Below, piece after piece: positions 25,922 through 33,549 of a stretch of 64,000 bases of DNA (positions within the stretch are counted from its first letter, which is position 1; the number at the start of each line of letters is the position of its first letter). The stretch is from Verrucomicrobiaceae bacterium (GTDB lineage: Bacteria > Verrucomicrobiota > Verrucomicrobiia > Verrucomicrobiales > Verrucomicrobiaceae), in the NCBI GenBank assembly GCA_024232965.1, contig JACKQF010000008.1:186001-250000 (forward strand). Direction: 5' to 3'. The translations under genes were made by a program, and so were the position numbers. The notes under the pieces are model-generated. The model was not told the DNA's origin and searched no databases. It saw only the letters and a program-made list of their open reading frames with translations.

Positions 25922-26524
25922 ATGAGCACAACTTCCACCCCTCCTTCCTCCCAACGGCCCATTCTGGAGTCTATCGCGATGCGATTGGACGCTGCGATGG
26001 AGGCACTGGTTCAGGCACGAGACTTCCTCGTCCGCCAACTGGAATACCAGATGGTGCAGTTGCAAGAGATGCGGCAGGCAGTGTCGGAGTTGGTGGATGT
26101 TCCAGACGAAGTGGAAACTCCAGTCAAAGCAGGCCCAGTCGTCATTGATGTTCCATCTATGGCTGAGGCTACCCCCGCCTACTCGGCAGCCGCCGAGGCG
26201 CAACCGCTTGAAGCGCTCTTTGGAGACAGCTCAGACGTCGAAACCAGTGCTTCCCAGTTTGGTGGAGCATCACTTTTTGACAACGCCCCAGGCAGCAACT
26301 GGGGTTGGGAAGCACCCGATGCCGATGGTGGCGTCGCCTTGGCCGAGCCCGAGGTGATCACCGCCAAGACGACCTCGGCAGACTCCTTCCTGGTGCAGGC
26401 GACCGCCCCCAGCAGCAGCATCGATCCTGCGCTCGAAAAGGCGACGATCGACGAACTCAACGATGCCCTGTCCCGCGCCTTTGCCCAAATCGCCGCCCGA
26501 GGCGGAATGAAGCGCCAGGCCTAA
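25922..26524 (+). CDS. Coiled-coil acidic protein of unknown function
   Basis: 200 residues from the ATG at 25922 (MSTTSTPPSSQRPILESIAM). The longer frame beginning at 25829 translates an AT-rich leader. Residues ~14-55 form a coiled coil (MRLDAAMEALVQARDFLVRQLEYQMVQL), the middle is acidic and low-complexity, and the last ~35 residues (LEKATIDELNDALSRAFAQIAARGG) form another helix. Its stop overlaps the stop of the convergent Hsp70 gene by two bases. It may be a partner of that chaperone, but only proximity suggests this. Confidence 0.6.
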   Translation: MSTTSTPPSSQRPILESIAMRLDAAMEALVQARDFLVRQLEYQMVQLQEMRQAVSELVDVPDEVETPVKAGPVVIDVPSMAEATPAYSAAAEAQPLEALFGDSSDVETSASQFGGASLFDNAPGSNWGWEAPDADGGVALAEPEVITAKTTSADSFLVQATAPSSSIDPALEKATIDELNDALSRAFAQIAARGGMKRQA

Positions 26525-28323
26525 AGTAGCCCTCGGCGTTCAAGCGATGCCTCCATCGCCTGCTCCACGAGGATCACGGCGAGAGACTGGGTGGCGTCAT
26601 CAAGCACCTGAGTCGCCTCCTTCAGCAAGCGCGAGCTGTGCTCAGGGTCGGCTAAGACCTTGCGCACACGATCGGCCGCTCCAACGATCTGCGCACGATC
26701 TTCCGCCCCGATAGCATCGCCCGCCTGAGCCAGCGCGGCATCCACGGCCGGGAGCAACTCCTCGGCTTTTAGCTTTGCCTCCGTCCAGATCCGCTCGTTC
26801 ATGTCTTCAAAGGCAAAGTCAACCGACTCTGAGATCATCTGTTCGACCCGCTCGTCAGCCACATCCACGGCTGTGCCCTGGATCTCCAGGACCGTATCCA
26901 CCTGCGTAACCGTATCACGCGCCAGCACCTGCAGGATGCCGTTGGCATCGATCGAAAACTGAACGCCCACCCTGGCCGATCCCTTGGCCCCTGGAGAAAA
27001 CGGCACCGCCACTTGGCCTAGCTCCCAGTTGTCCTTGGCCAACTCCCGCTCCCCCTGCAGCACACGGATCAGCATCGAGTCCTGCCCAGCCACCGCATTG
27101 GTAAACATCTCCCCAGCCTTGCAGGGCAGAGTGGTGTTGCGTGGGATAATGATGTTCATGAGACCCCCAAAAGTCTCGATCCCCAGCGAGAGCGGCGTCA
27201 CGTCCAGCAGCAAAACCTGCCGGAGACTGCCAGAGAGTATCCCGGCCTGGATCACCGCCCCGAGCCCAACCGCCTCGTCAGGATTCTGGCTGGTATTTGG
27301 CTCGCGCCCAAAGATCTCCGCCACGACTTGGCGCACCAGGGGAATCCGGGTGCTGCCTCCGACAAGAATCACCTCGTCCAAGTCCCCAATCGCCAGCTTT
27401 GCATCCGTGAGGGCACGCAGGCAGTGCGTTCGCGTCCTCTCCGCCCAAGGGCGTGCAATCCGCTCCAGATCAGCGCGAGTAATCACCACGTGCAGGTTGC
27501 GCTGCGCTTCAAAAAACGGCAACTCCACCGTGTGGCTCTCGGAGCTGGACAGCCGCTTTTTCGCCTCCTCCGCAGCCTCCAGCAGACGAGCACGCGGCAC
27601 CGCCGGCAACTCGTGGAAGCCGCTGCGGCCGCCCACATCAAACTGCGCCCAAATCCACTCCGCCAGCAACCGGTCCAGGTCATCCCCGCCCAGTTCCGTA
27701 TCACCCGCAGTCGCCAGCACCTGAAAAACGCCATCACGCATTTCCAGGATCGAAAGATCAAAGGTCCCGCCGCCCAAATCATAGACAGCCACCTTTTTGC
27801 GCTCATCAATTCGGTGCAGGCCATAGGCCAATGCCGCCGCAGTCGGTTCACTCAGGATGCGCTCCACCGTCAGCCCCGCCTGTTCCCCCGCACGCTTCGT
27901 CGCAGCGCGCTGGGCGTCGTTGAAATAGGCCGGCACCGTGATGACCGCCCGCCGAATCGTCGTCTCCATCGCCCGCTCAGCGACTCCGCGCAGATGCGCG
28001 AGAATTTGCGCCGACACATCGACGGCACTCGTCCCAAGTTCGCCCAAACGATAAGGTGGCACCCAATCCCCCTCCCCAGGACGCCTACCGATCAGGCGCT
28101 TCACCGAAGTGACCGTCCTCGCCGGATCAACCGCCCGCTGCCGCAAAGCTGCCGCCCCGACCACCGGGGCACCCTCAGACATTGGGAAATAGACGGCTGA
28201 AGGGGTGATCCGCGATCCATGCTCATCTGCCAGCAGAATCGGCAGCCCACTATCCACCACCCCCACCAGGGAATTTGTGGTGCCCAGATCGATGCCTAAA
28301 ATCAAAGAGTCGCCTTCAGTCAT
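26521..28323 (-). CDS. Hsp70-family chaperone (DnaK/HscA/HscC-like)
   Basis: 600 residues. ATPase signatures: LILGIDLGTTNSLVGVV (phosphate 1), AVITVPAYFNDAQRAATKRAGEQAG, VAVYDLGGGTFDLSIL (phosphate 2) and VILVGGSTRIPLVRQVV (adenosine). The linker LLLDVTPLSLGIETFGG and a substrate-binding domain follow. The length and the missing C-terminal acidic EEVD-like tail make it shorter than housekeeping DnaK, closer to HscA/HscC. It folds or holds client proteins in an ATP-dependent way; the specific clients are unknown. Confidence 0.9.
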   Translation of the reverse strand: MTEGDSLILGIDLGTTNSLVGVVDSGLPILLADEHGSRITPSAVYFPMSEGAPVVGAAALRQRAVDPARTVTSVKRLIGRRPGEGDWVPPYRLGELGTSAVDVSAQILAHLRGVAERAMETTIRRAVITVPAYFNDAQRAATKRAGEQAGLTVERILSEPTAAALAYGLHRIDERKKVAVYDLGGGTFDLSILEMRDGVFQVLATAGDTELGGDDLDRLLAEWIWAQFDVGGRSGFHELPAVPRARLLEAAEEAKKRLSSSESHTVELPFFEAQRNLHVVITRADLERIARPWAERTRTHCLRALTDAKLAIGDLDEVILVGGSTRIPLVRQVVAEIFGREPNTSQNPDEAVGLGAVIQAGILSGSLRQVLLLDVTPLSLGIETFGGLMNIIIPRNTTLPCKAGEMFTNAVAGQDSMLIRVLQGERELAKDNWELGQVAVPFSPGAKGSARVGVQFSIDANGILQVLARDTVTQVDTVLEIQGTAVDVADERVEQMISESVDFAFEDMNERIWTEAKLKAEELLPAVDAALAQAGDAIGAEDRAQIVGAADRVRKVLADPEHSSRLLKEATQVLDDATQSLAVILVEQAMEASLERRGLL

Positions 28324-28364
28324 GTGGCAAAGACATACGCCGATGCCGCGCGCCCCGCAGCAAC

Positions 28365-28400
28365 AAAAAACCCGCCGATCTCAAGGAGAACAGCGGGTTT
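28365..28400 (-). terminator. Rho-independent terminator of rplS
   Basis: On the minus strand, AAACCCGC (28400-28393) pairs with GCGGGTTT (28375-28368), and the T run continues to 28365. It lies 22 bp past the rplS stop. Confidence 0.85.
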
Positions 28401-28421
28401 AAAGTGGATGACAGCTCAGGC

Positions 28422-28784
28422 CTAGGCGGACACTGCGCGGCTCTCTTCCTTCACCAGCATAGCCTTCTTGCCCTTACGGCTGCGGAGGTAGTGGAGACGA
28501 GCGCGACGGACCTTACCGGACTTCGTCACTTCGATCGTAGCCACCTTTGGGCTATGCAGAGGGAAAACACGCTCCACACCTTCACCGTAGGAGATCTTGC
28601 GGACCGTGAAGGCCTCATTCAGGCTGCTGCCACGGCGGCAGATGACGATGCCTGCAAAAATCTGGATACGTTCCTTATCGCCTTCAACGACTCGGGTGTG
28701 CACTTTCACGGTGTCGCCAACCTTGAAGTTGGGGACCTCTTTTTTCAGCTGTTCAGTTTGAATCTTGTCGATGATATTGCTCAT
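28422..28784 (-). CDS. rplS: 50S ribosomal protein L19
   Basis: 120 residues from the ATG at 28784, preceded on the minus strand by a GGAG box 9-12 bp away; the longer frame lacks support. Signatures are FKVGDTVKVHTRVVEGDKERIQIFAGIVI, SSLNEAFTVRKISYGEGVERVFPLHSP and KVRRARLHYLRSRKGKKA. L19 sits at the 30S-50S interface. A strong terminator follows. Confidence 0.97.
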   Translation of the reverse strand: MSNIIDKIQTEQLKKEVPNFKVGDTVKVHTRVVEGDKERIQIFAGIVICRRGSSLNEAFTVRKISYGEGVERVFPLHSPKVATIEVTKSGKVRRARLHYLRSRKGKKAMLVKEESRAVSA

Positions 28785-28943
28785 AACACACTCCGGTGGG
28801 GGGGATTCCCCGCGGACGCCATACACAATCAGGGTCTGGAACGAGGGGCCGGGAAGATGGCTGACTCTGGGCAGTGCGCAACTTGTTTTTGAACCCTTTT
28901 GCGCACTTTGTAGCCACACGACTCCCAAAACCCCTCAAGACGA

Positions 28944-30572
28944 TCATTTCGGCTGCTGAGCCAAGTAACACTCATGCACCTGATGCGGCGGGGTCCGGAA
29001 CAAAACGGCGATGCCAAAGGTCGCTACCGTGCCAAAGAGAATCCGCCAAGGGAACTCGATCACCGGCATACCTGTTGGGCGCGGCAAACCATGCCCACCG
29101 AAGAGTCCCGCCACATCTGTGTCCAAACCACTAAAGTAGGCCACGAAAAGGAACCCGACGAGCATTGCGATCCCGTTGCCCAAATCGTTTCCTCGGGTCT
29201 TCGTGAAGAGTCCCACCATAAAGACGCCCAAAAGTGATCCATAGGTATAGCCAAAAATACCCAGAATGATGGGAATGATCCGCAACGAAGGATTATGCGC
29301 CTTCACCCAGGCGGTCCCCAGCGCCACTGCGATGAGGAAAAACGCAAACATCACGGTTCCCATCCGCAGAACACGCACCTTGCCTTTTTCGGTATCAGGT
29401 TCGCCGAACCAACGGAAGTGGAAATCGCGCACGTAGCTCGTCGCCAGAGAATTCAGCGCCGTGCTGAGGGAACCCATTGCCGTTGCCAGTACTCCCGCGA
29501 TTACCAGCCCCCTTAGACCCGCCGGCATCACGTTCAGAATGAAGAAGGGAAACACCTGGCTGCTATCGATGGTGCCCTTGAGATTCTTTGGCAGGTCAGG
29601 GTCCACATTCTTTTGGAAGTAAACGTAAAGTAGGATGCCGATGCTCAGCACCATGAAATTCACCGGGATATCCGCCACGCCAGAGAGTATCGTAGCCTTC
29701 GCGCTCTGAGTCTTGTTCTTCGCGGTAAGCATGCGCTGCACCATGTCTTGGTCGGTGCCATGGGTCGCCAGCGTCACGAAGGTCGAACCGAGGAATGCCG
29801 CCCACACGGTGTATTCTGTTTCGAGCACCCCTTTGACCCAGCCGAACCAACCAGGATAATCGGCGTCGGGTTTCCCCCAATCGATGACCCTCGGTTCCTC
29901 CACCGCAGCCCATAGCCCGTTCCAGCCCCCGCTCTGCCCCACCAAATACCAAAGAGCGAACCCTAGAGCCGAAAACAGGATGCAGACCTGAATCACATCC
30001 GTCCAGATCACCGCACGGATACCGCCGAGCGCGGTGTAGATCGACGTGAGTACGGTGATCGCAACAAGCGCTGCCGCATACAGCCAAAACTCCTGCATCG
30101 GGGTGACCGCCGGATTGACAAAGAGCCGCCAAGCCAGCACCAGCAAGACCGTCGGCACCCAGAGCCGAGTCCCACTGGCCAGCACCCGAGTCACCAAAAA
30201 CAGGGCCGAAGACCAGCGGCGAGTGCGCGGTCCAAAACGTGCCTCCAGAAACTCATAAACGCTGACCACCCCGTGACGATAATAAGCGGGGATGAACACC
30301 CAGCTCACAATGACGCGGGCCAACAAATAGCCCGCCATGAGTTGAATGTAAGTGTAGTTGCGCAGCGCATACCCCTCCCCCGGTGCCCCAAAGAACGTAC
30401 CAGCACTGATTTCCGCCGCCAAGATCGACGCCAGAACCGCCCACCAAGCGATCTCGCGATTCCCCAACGTAAAGCCCTCCATGCTACCGCTCTTGCTGCG
30501 CTGCGATAGCCCGATGCCCATGATGAGGCCGAAGTAACAAAGGATGACGATCAGATCGATGGTGAGATTCAT
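28944..30572 (-). CDS. Sodium:solute symporter (SSS family)
   Basis: 542 residues with 13-14 hydrophobic helices. SSS-family features: MGIGLSQRSKSGSMEGFTLGNREIAWWAVLAS, the AAEISAGTFFGAPGEGY segment and VVSVYEFLEARFG, plus the later GLVIAGVLATAMGSLSTALNSLATSYVRDF signature. It imports a small solute with Na+ across the inner membrane; the substrate is not readable from sequence. The frame opens at MNLTIDLIVILCYF. Confidence 0.9.
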   Translation of the reverse strand: MNLTIDLIVILCYFGLIMGIGLSQRSKSGSMEGFTLGNREIAWWAVLASILAAEISAGTFFGAPGEGYALRNYTYIQLMAGYLLARVIVSWVFIPAYYRHGVVSVYEFLEARFGPRTRRWSSALFLVTRVLASGTRLWVPTVLLVLAWRLFVNPAVTPMQEFWLYAAALVAITVLTSIYTALGGIRAVIWTDVIQVCILFSALGFALWYLVGQSGGWNGLWAAVEEPRVIDWGKPDADYPGWFGWVKGVLETEYTVWAAFLGSTFVTLATHGTDQDMVQRMLTAKNKTQSAKATILSGVADIPVNFMVLSIGILLYVYFQKNVDPDLPKNLKGTIDSSQVFPFFILNVMPAGLRGLVIAGVLATAMGSLSTALNSLATSYVRDFHFRWFGEPDTEKGKVRVLRMGTVMFAFFLIAVALGTAWVKAHNPSLRIIPIILGIFGYTYGSLLGVFMVGLFTKTRGNDLGNGIAMLVGFLFVAYFSGLDTDVAGLFGGHGLPRPTGMPVIEFPWRILFGTVATFGIAVLFRTPPHQVHECYLAQQPK

Positions 30573-30733
30573 TTCAAATACGGAGACGAGAGGGTGAACG
30601 AATGGCTAGAGTGTCCATGGTTGACGGCTTTTCGCCAAGTAGAATTCACCGAACAGGAATTTCTCGATCCATCCAGAACCCACTCCCTTCGTTTGATGCC
30701 ACAATTCACATCGCTGAATCGTTGATATTCACG

Positions 30734-31654
30734 ATGAAAGTTCACCACACGATCCTCAGCATTATCGGCACTCTGACCCTCGCCTCTTGTGGCGATCCCG
30801 GCAAAGAAACTGCTCGCCAATCGGAGCATCCAGATAAGCCACAAGTCTATGCCACGAATTATCCGTTGAAGTGGTTCGCAGACAAGATGGCAGGCTCCGC
30901 CGCAAACGTCGTTTACCCAGCACCCCCTGACGAAGATCCAGCTTTTTGGAAACCCGCAGACGATGTCGTCGCAGCCTTTCAGGAAGCGGATCTAATTCTT
31001 ATGAACGGAGCTACCTATTCGAAGTGGGCAGACAAGGTGACGCTACCATCGTCCAAGATTGTCGATACCTCCGCAGGCTTTGCCCCTAACTTCATCGTTA
31101 CCCAAGGTGAAGTCACCCACAGCCACGGCCCAGGTGGCGCACACTCGCATTCAGGCACAGCATTCACCACGTGGCTTGACCTCCAGCAAGGTATCCAACA
31201 AGCCGCAGCGGTTCGCGATGCGCTCCAAAAACTCATCCCAGCACAGAAGGATCAAATCACCGAGCGCTTCAACGAGATCAAAGCCACGCTTGAGTCACTA
31301 GACCAGCGCCTCCTAGCCGTTGGCAAGCGGATCAACAACGCACCCATCGTCGCCTCACACCCCATCTACCAATATCTGGCACGGCGCTATGGCATCAATC
31401 TCAAGCCCATGCTCTGGGAGCCAGAGGTCGTCCCGGATGACAAGGCCATGACCGACCTTCAGACACTCATCGCCACCCACCCAGCCAAGTGGATGATCTG
31501 GGAGGGCGAGCCCGCCGCAGAAAGTGTGGCCAAACTGAAGGCGATCGGCATCGAGTCCGTGGTCTTTGATCCATGCGGCAACACACCCGATAGCGGGGAC
31601 TTCATCAGTGTCCTCACCAGCGATGTCGAGAACCTCGAAAAGGCGTTTCCATAG
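30734..31654 (+). CDS. Zinc/manganese-type ABC transporter substrate-binding lipoprotein
   Basis: 306 residues from the ATG at 30734. Signal MKVHHTILSIIGTLTLASCG has a lipobox (LASC). The cluster A-I (ZnuA/TroA) binding protein fold is shown by YATNYPLKWFADKMAG, a His-rich loop (HSHGPGGAHSHSG), ASHPIYQYLARRYGI and WEPEVVPDDKAMTDL. It delivers a divalent metal to an ABC permease; the permease genes are not adjacent in this window. The gene is followed by the tRNA-array region. Confidence 0.8.
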   Translation: MKVHHTILSIIGTLTLASCGDPGKETARQSEHPDKPQVYATNYPLKWFADKMAGSAANVVYPAPPDEDPAFWKPADDVVAAFQEADLILMNGATYSKWADKVTLPSSKIVDTSAGFAPNFIVTQGEVTHSHGPGGAHSHSGTAFTTWLDLQQGIQQAAAVRDALQKLIPAQKDQITERFNEIKATLESLDQRLLAVGKRINNAPIVASHPIYQYLARRYGINLKPMLWEPEVVPDDKAMTDLQTLIATHPAKWMIWEGEPAAESVAKLKAIGIESVVFDPCGNTPDSGDFISVLTSDVENLEKAFP

Positions 31655-31724
31655 CGCGTAGGGATTCCTAAGCCCACATTTTCGCAGCGGCACCTCCGCG
31701 CATAAGAAAATATCACTTTTTCTG

Positions 31725-31752
31725 TTGACGCCTTTTTGAGGCGTGCTAATGT
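31725..31752 (+). promoter_or_regulatory. Candidate promoter of a short transcript
   Basis: TTGACG at 31725-31730 and an extended -10 TGcTAATGT with hexamer at 31747-31752, 16 bp apart. The transcript would start near 31760 and end at the terminator at 31998. Confidence 0.4.
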
Positions 31753-31782
31753 CCACACACTTCGATCCAAATCCGACCTTCA

Positions 31783-31926
31783 ATGAAAACACTTTCAGCA
31801 TCAACCCATACACCCAGAGCGCATACCGTGCGCCGGATGGGACTATGGTGCTCCGAGTGTGGGATTCTGGATAGCCAGGCCTTTAATTTGGGGGGTTATA
31901 GCCCCGACCAAGGAGGTTCCGAGTAG
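31783..31926 (+). CDS. Small open frame, 47 codons (uncertain)
   Basis: An ATG at 31783 opens MKTLSASTHTPRAHTVRRMG, then LWCSECGILDSQAFNLGGYS and PDQGGSE before TAG. It has a CxxC pair and no visible Shine-Dalgarno sequence. It lies between the candidate promoter and the terminator. It could be a small protein, or the RNA itself may be the product. Nothing similar is recognised. Confidence 0.3.
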   Translation: MKTLSASTHTPRAHTVRRMGLWCSECGILDSQAFNLGGYSPDQGGSE

Positions 31927-31961
31927 AGAACATTATTTCGCGTCACACACGCAAGTTTTGC

Positions 31962-31998
31962 AGCCCTGCTCGCTCCCAGTAGCCAGCAGGGCTTTTTT
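31962..31998 (+). terminator. Rho-independent terminator
   Basis: Perfect 9-bp stem AGCCCTGCT (31962-31970) / AGCAGGGCT (31985-31993) with a T run to 31998. It closes a possible ~240-nt transcript upstream of the tRNA array. Confidence 0.85.
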
Positions 31999-32283
31999 GT
32001 TTTCAACGATAACTGAGGATCCGCACGAGGTCCACTCACACAAACCCAGAAAACCCCACAGAACCATTCTTCACCTGAATTGCATCAACACCACCGCATC
32101 AACCCATCCCCCCAGTCTCACCAGTCTGACCGGCGGCAACCGCCGCCCCACCTGATCGCCCGAGTGCGGGACTCAGCTCAGAGCCACGAGACACCAAGTC
32201 CCAAAAGGGCATCTGCAACCCTCGGTTGGCGCCTCAAAAATGCGCTCAACTTGAAGGCCACGGGAGGACCACGTATATGCGTA

Positions 32284-32418
32284 GGAATTCTTAAGCCATT
32301 GCGACGTGATTACAGCTCACGTTGCTCCGATTTTCCCATATCCAAAAAGCTTCCCTGGGAGGTGTGCTACAAACACCGAAACATCCGCCGTGAAATACCT
32401 GCGGGTGCGATTCCACCA
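32284..32418 (+). tRNA. tRNA-Val(TAC)-like, expanded or degenerate
   Basis: A perfect anticodon-type arm GGTGT-GCTACAA-ACACC lies at 32361-32377 and would read TAC (Val), with C instead of T at position 33. A 7-bp hairpin (32382-32407) and CGATTCC-ACCA at 32408-32418 follow. The best acceptor partner is GGAATTC at 32284, which needs about 50 nt of extra sequence in the D-arm region; that stretch holds a 9-bp hairpin (32301-32325). Tentative. Confidence 0.3.
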
Positions 32419-32453
32419 CGGTGGAATGGCAGCGGTGTTCGTTCTATTTATGC

Positions 32454-32491
32454 GTGACGAGGATGTGCCTACTAGGCAGCCACGTCACCCA
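32454..32491 (+). ncRNA. CCA-ended tRNA-minihelix-like unit 1
   Basis: GACGAGG (32456-32462) pairs with CCACGTC (32480-32486) except one mismatch, and TGCC-TACTA-GGCA forms the inner arm. The 3' end is ACCCA, as in the tRNA-Ala and tRNA-Pro units of the array. D and anticodon arms are absent. It may be a decayed tRNA. Confidence 0.35.
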
Positions 32492-32492
32492 T

Positions 32493-32543
32493 GAATGGCC
32501 GCAGCAGAAGGCAGTGATCCCGCCCCCTGCTGCGGCCATTCCA
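32493..32543 (+). ncRNA. CCA-ended tRNA-minihelix-like unit 2
   Basis: A perfect 15-bp stem, GAATGGCCGCAGCAG (32493-32507) with its complement (32527-32541), closes a 19-nt loop. Read as acceptor ATGGCCG/CGGCCAT, base T73 and CCA (32541-32543), it ends like the tRNAs around it and is followed by the same TTTC spacer. D and anticodon arms are missing. Confidence 0.4.
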
Positions 32544-32556
32544 TTTCATAGAACAC

Positions 32557-32632
32557 ACGGCGGTGGCAGACAAGCAATGCGGCGGACTCCAAACCCGCGT
32601 CAATGTGGGGGCAGTACCCACCCGCCGTGCCA
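32557..32632 (+). tRNA. tRNA-Trp(CCA), non-canonical elbow
   Basis: Seven-pair acceptor ACGGCGG/CCGCCGT, G73, encoded CCA. Anticodon loop CTCCAAA. T stem GTGGG/CCCAC is perfect, but the loop is GGCAGTA instead of TTCRANY. The D loop has no GG pair. Confidence 0.7.
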
Positions 32633-32633
32633 T

Positions 32634-32720
32634 GCGGCGGTAGATCGCTAAAGAGGCGACCTGGATTGTAACCCCAGTGCCCCAAGGGCCAGCACGGAGC
32701 ATTACCGTGACGCCGCACCA
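32634..32720 (+). tRNA. tRNA-Tyr(GTA), class II, non-canonical elbow
   Basis: Acceptor GCGGCGG/ACGCCGC (G7-A66 mismatch), A73, CCA. Anticodon loop TTGTAAC. Long variable arm GCCC-CAA-GGGC as expected for bacterial Tyr. T stem CACGG/CCGTG with loop AGCATTA. Starts one base after tRNA-Trp. Confidence 0.65.
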
Positions 32721-32738
32721 TTTCAATTTCAACCAAAT

Positions 32739-32867
32739 CGCAGGGAGAGCCAGTGCTCTGTCCGGTCTCATAAGCCAGACTTGGTGGGTGCAATTGCCTT
32801 CGGCTATGCAGCCAGGCTTCGCCGGGAATGATGCGCTAACGCGCAAGCGTTCCCATCCCTGCAACCA
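32739..32867 (+). tRNA. Initiator-like tRNA-fMet(CAT) with insertion of about 56 nt in the T loop
   Basis: Acceptor CGCAGGG/CCCTGCA has the C1-A72 mismatch typical of bacterial initiators; A73 and CCA follow. Anticodon loop CTCATAA. T stem GTGGG (32784-32788) pairs with CCCAT (32852-32856), but 63 nt instead of 7 lie between them (32789-32851), and they can fold into several small hairpins. Confidence 0.55.
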
Positions 32868-32873
32868 ATCTTC

Positions 32874-32949
32874 GGTCGTGAAGAAGAACAGCAGACTCGC
32901 CTCCTTGTCAGGGAGGAGAAAGCGGGGGCAGCACCCGTCTCGACCGCCA
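32874..32949 (+). tRNA. tRNA-Asp(GTC), non-canonical elbow
   Basis: Acceptor GGTCGTG/CTCGACC (one mismatch), G73, CCA. Perfect anticodon stem CCTCC/GGAGG with loop TTGTCAG. T loop GGCAGCA. The D arm is weakly paired and lacks GG. Confidence 0.7.
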
Positions 32950-32956
32950 ATTCATA

Positions 32957-33032
32957 GGGCCTGTAGTGTAGAAGTCTGCACGGCTGTCCCGCAAACAGCA
33001 AGAGACGGAGCGCTACCGTCCGGGTCCACCCA
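32957..33032 (+). tRNA. tRNA-Ala(CGC) with C33
   Basis: Acceptor GGGCCTG/CGGGTCC keeps the G3-U70 wobble that marks tRNA-Ala. Anticodon stem GCTGT/ACAGC, loop CCCGCAA, so position 33 is C rather than T. T stem GACGG/CCGTC, loop AGCGCTA. The 3' end reads A-CCCA. Confidence 0.6.
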
Positions 33033-33039
33033 TTTCAAT

Positions 33040-33112
33040 TCCCCAGTGAGATAAAGTAGCCTGACGGCCTGTTAAGCCGTTCGTCGTGGTGCAAGTCCAC
33101 GCCGGGGAGCCA
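33040..33112 (+). tRNA. tRNA-Asn(GTT), non-canonical elbow
   Basis: Acceptor TCCCCAG/CCGGGGA (one mismatch), G73, CCA. Anticodon stem ACGGC/GCCGT with loop CTGTTAA. T stem CGTGG/CCACG, loop TGCAAGT. D arm poorly paired and short. Confidence 0.7.
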
Positions 33113-33126
33113 GTTTGTTCAACAAT

Positions 33127-33200
33127 CCTTCCGTAGCTCAACAGCAGAGCAGCCGGTCGATAACCGGCAGACCGTGGAGCGTCACCACGCGGAAGGACCA
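33127..33200 (+). tRNA. tRNA-Ile(GAT) with C33
   Basis: Perfect acceptor CCTTCCG/CGGAAGG, A73, CCA; classic TAGCTC...GAGC D stem with loop AACAGCA (no GG). Anticodon stem GCCGG/CCGGC, loop TCGATAA with C at 33. T loop AGCGTCA. Confidence 0.7.
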
Positions 33201-33211
33201 TTCTATATAGA

Positions 33212-33286
33212 CGCTGGATGGCTCAGACAGATGAGCGGCGGGTTGAAAATCCGCAGAGGTTGGCGCGCTCCCAACTCCAGCGACCA
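33212..33286 (+). tRNA. tRNA-Phe(GAA), non-canonical elbow
   Basis: Perfect acceptor CGCTGGA/TCCAGCG, A73, CCA. D stem GCTC/GAGC. Anticodon loop TTGAAAA. T stem GTTGG/CCAAC, loop CGCGCTC. Confidence 0.72.
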
Positions 33287-33291
33287 GTTTA

Positions 33292-33365
33292 GCGGTATTG
33301 ATGTAGCAGTAGCATTTCTGTCTTCCAAACAGATCGCGCCGGGGCAGAACCGGCATACCGCACCA
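33292..33365 (+). tRNA. tRNA-Gly(TCC), non-canonical elbow
   Basis: Perfect acceptor GCGGTAT/ATACCGC, A73, CCA. Anticodon stem TCTGT/ACAGA, loop CTTCCAA. T stem GCCGG/CCGGC, loop GGCAGAA. Confidence 0.72.
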
Positions 33366-33378
33366 ATCACACCCACAC

Positions 33379-33454
33379 TCCTCCGTGGCCGACATAGAAA
33401 GGCACCTGTCTTGTAAACAGGCCCATGTGGGCGCGAACCCCACCGGAGGACCCA
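33379..33454 (+). tRNA. tRNA-Thr(TGT), non-canonical elbow
   Basis: Perfect acceptor TCCTCCG/CGGAGGA, C73, CCA. Anticodon stem CCTGT/ACAGG, loop CTTGTAA. T stem GTGGG/CCCAC, loop CGCGAAC. Confidence 0.7.
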
Positions 33455-33462
33455 TTTCAGAG

Positions 33463-33537
33463 TCTCTTCATAGTGTAACAGTAGCATTCTTCGTTGTGAA
33501 CGAAGCGGTGCCGGGGCAGAACCGGCTGAGGGAACCA
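33463..33537 (+). tRNA. tRNA-His(GTG), non-canonical elbow
   Basis: Acceptor TCTCTTC pairs imperfectly with TGAGGGA (wobbles and one mismatch), A73, CCA; a G precedes position 1. Anticodon stem CTTCG/CGAAG, loop TTGTGAA. T stem GCCGG/CCGGC, loop GGCAGAA. Confidence 0.65.
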
Positions 33538-33549
33538 ATTTCAATGCAT

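Larger units (their letters stand above)
31655..32283. other. Long non-coding stretch before the tRNA array
   Basis: About 630 bp without a large gene. It holds a promoter-like sequence, a 47-codon frame, a strong terminator (31962-31998), a palindromic 19-bp repeat at its start, and a short hairpin (GGCGG-CAA-CCGCC near 32130). The part 32000-32280 shows no further gene. Confidence 0.5.

Noticed and set aside
32493..32541. 15-bp hairpin as a Rho-independent terminator
   Set aside because: No T run follows, and a CCA plus the array spacer does.
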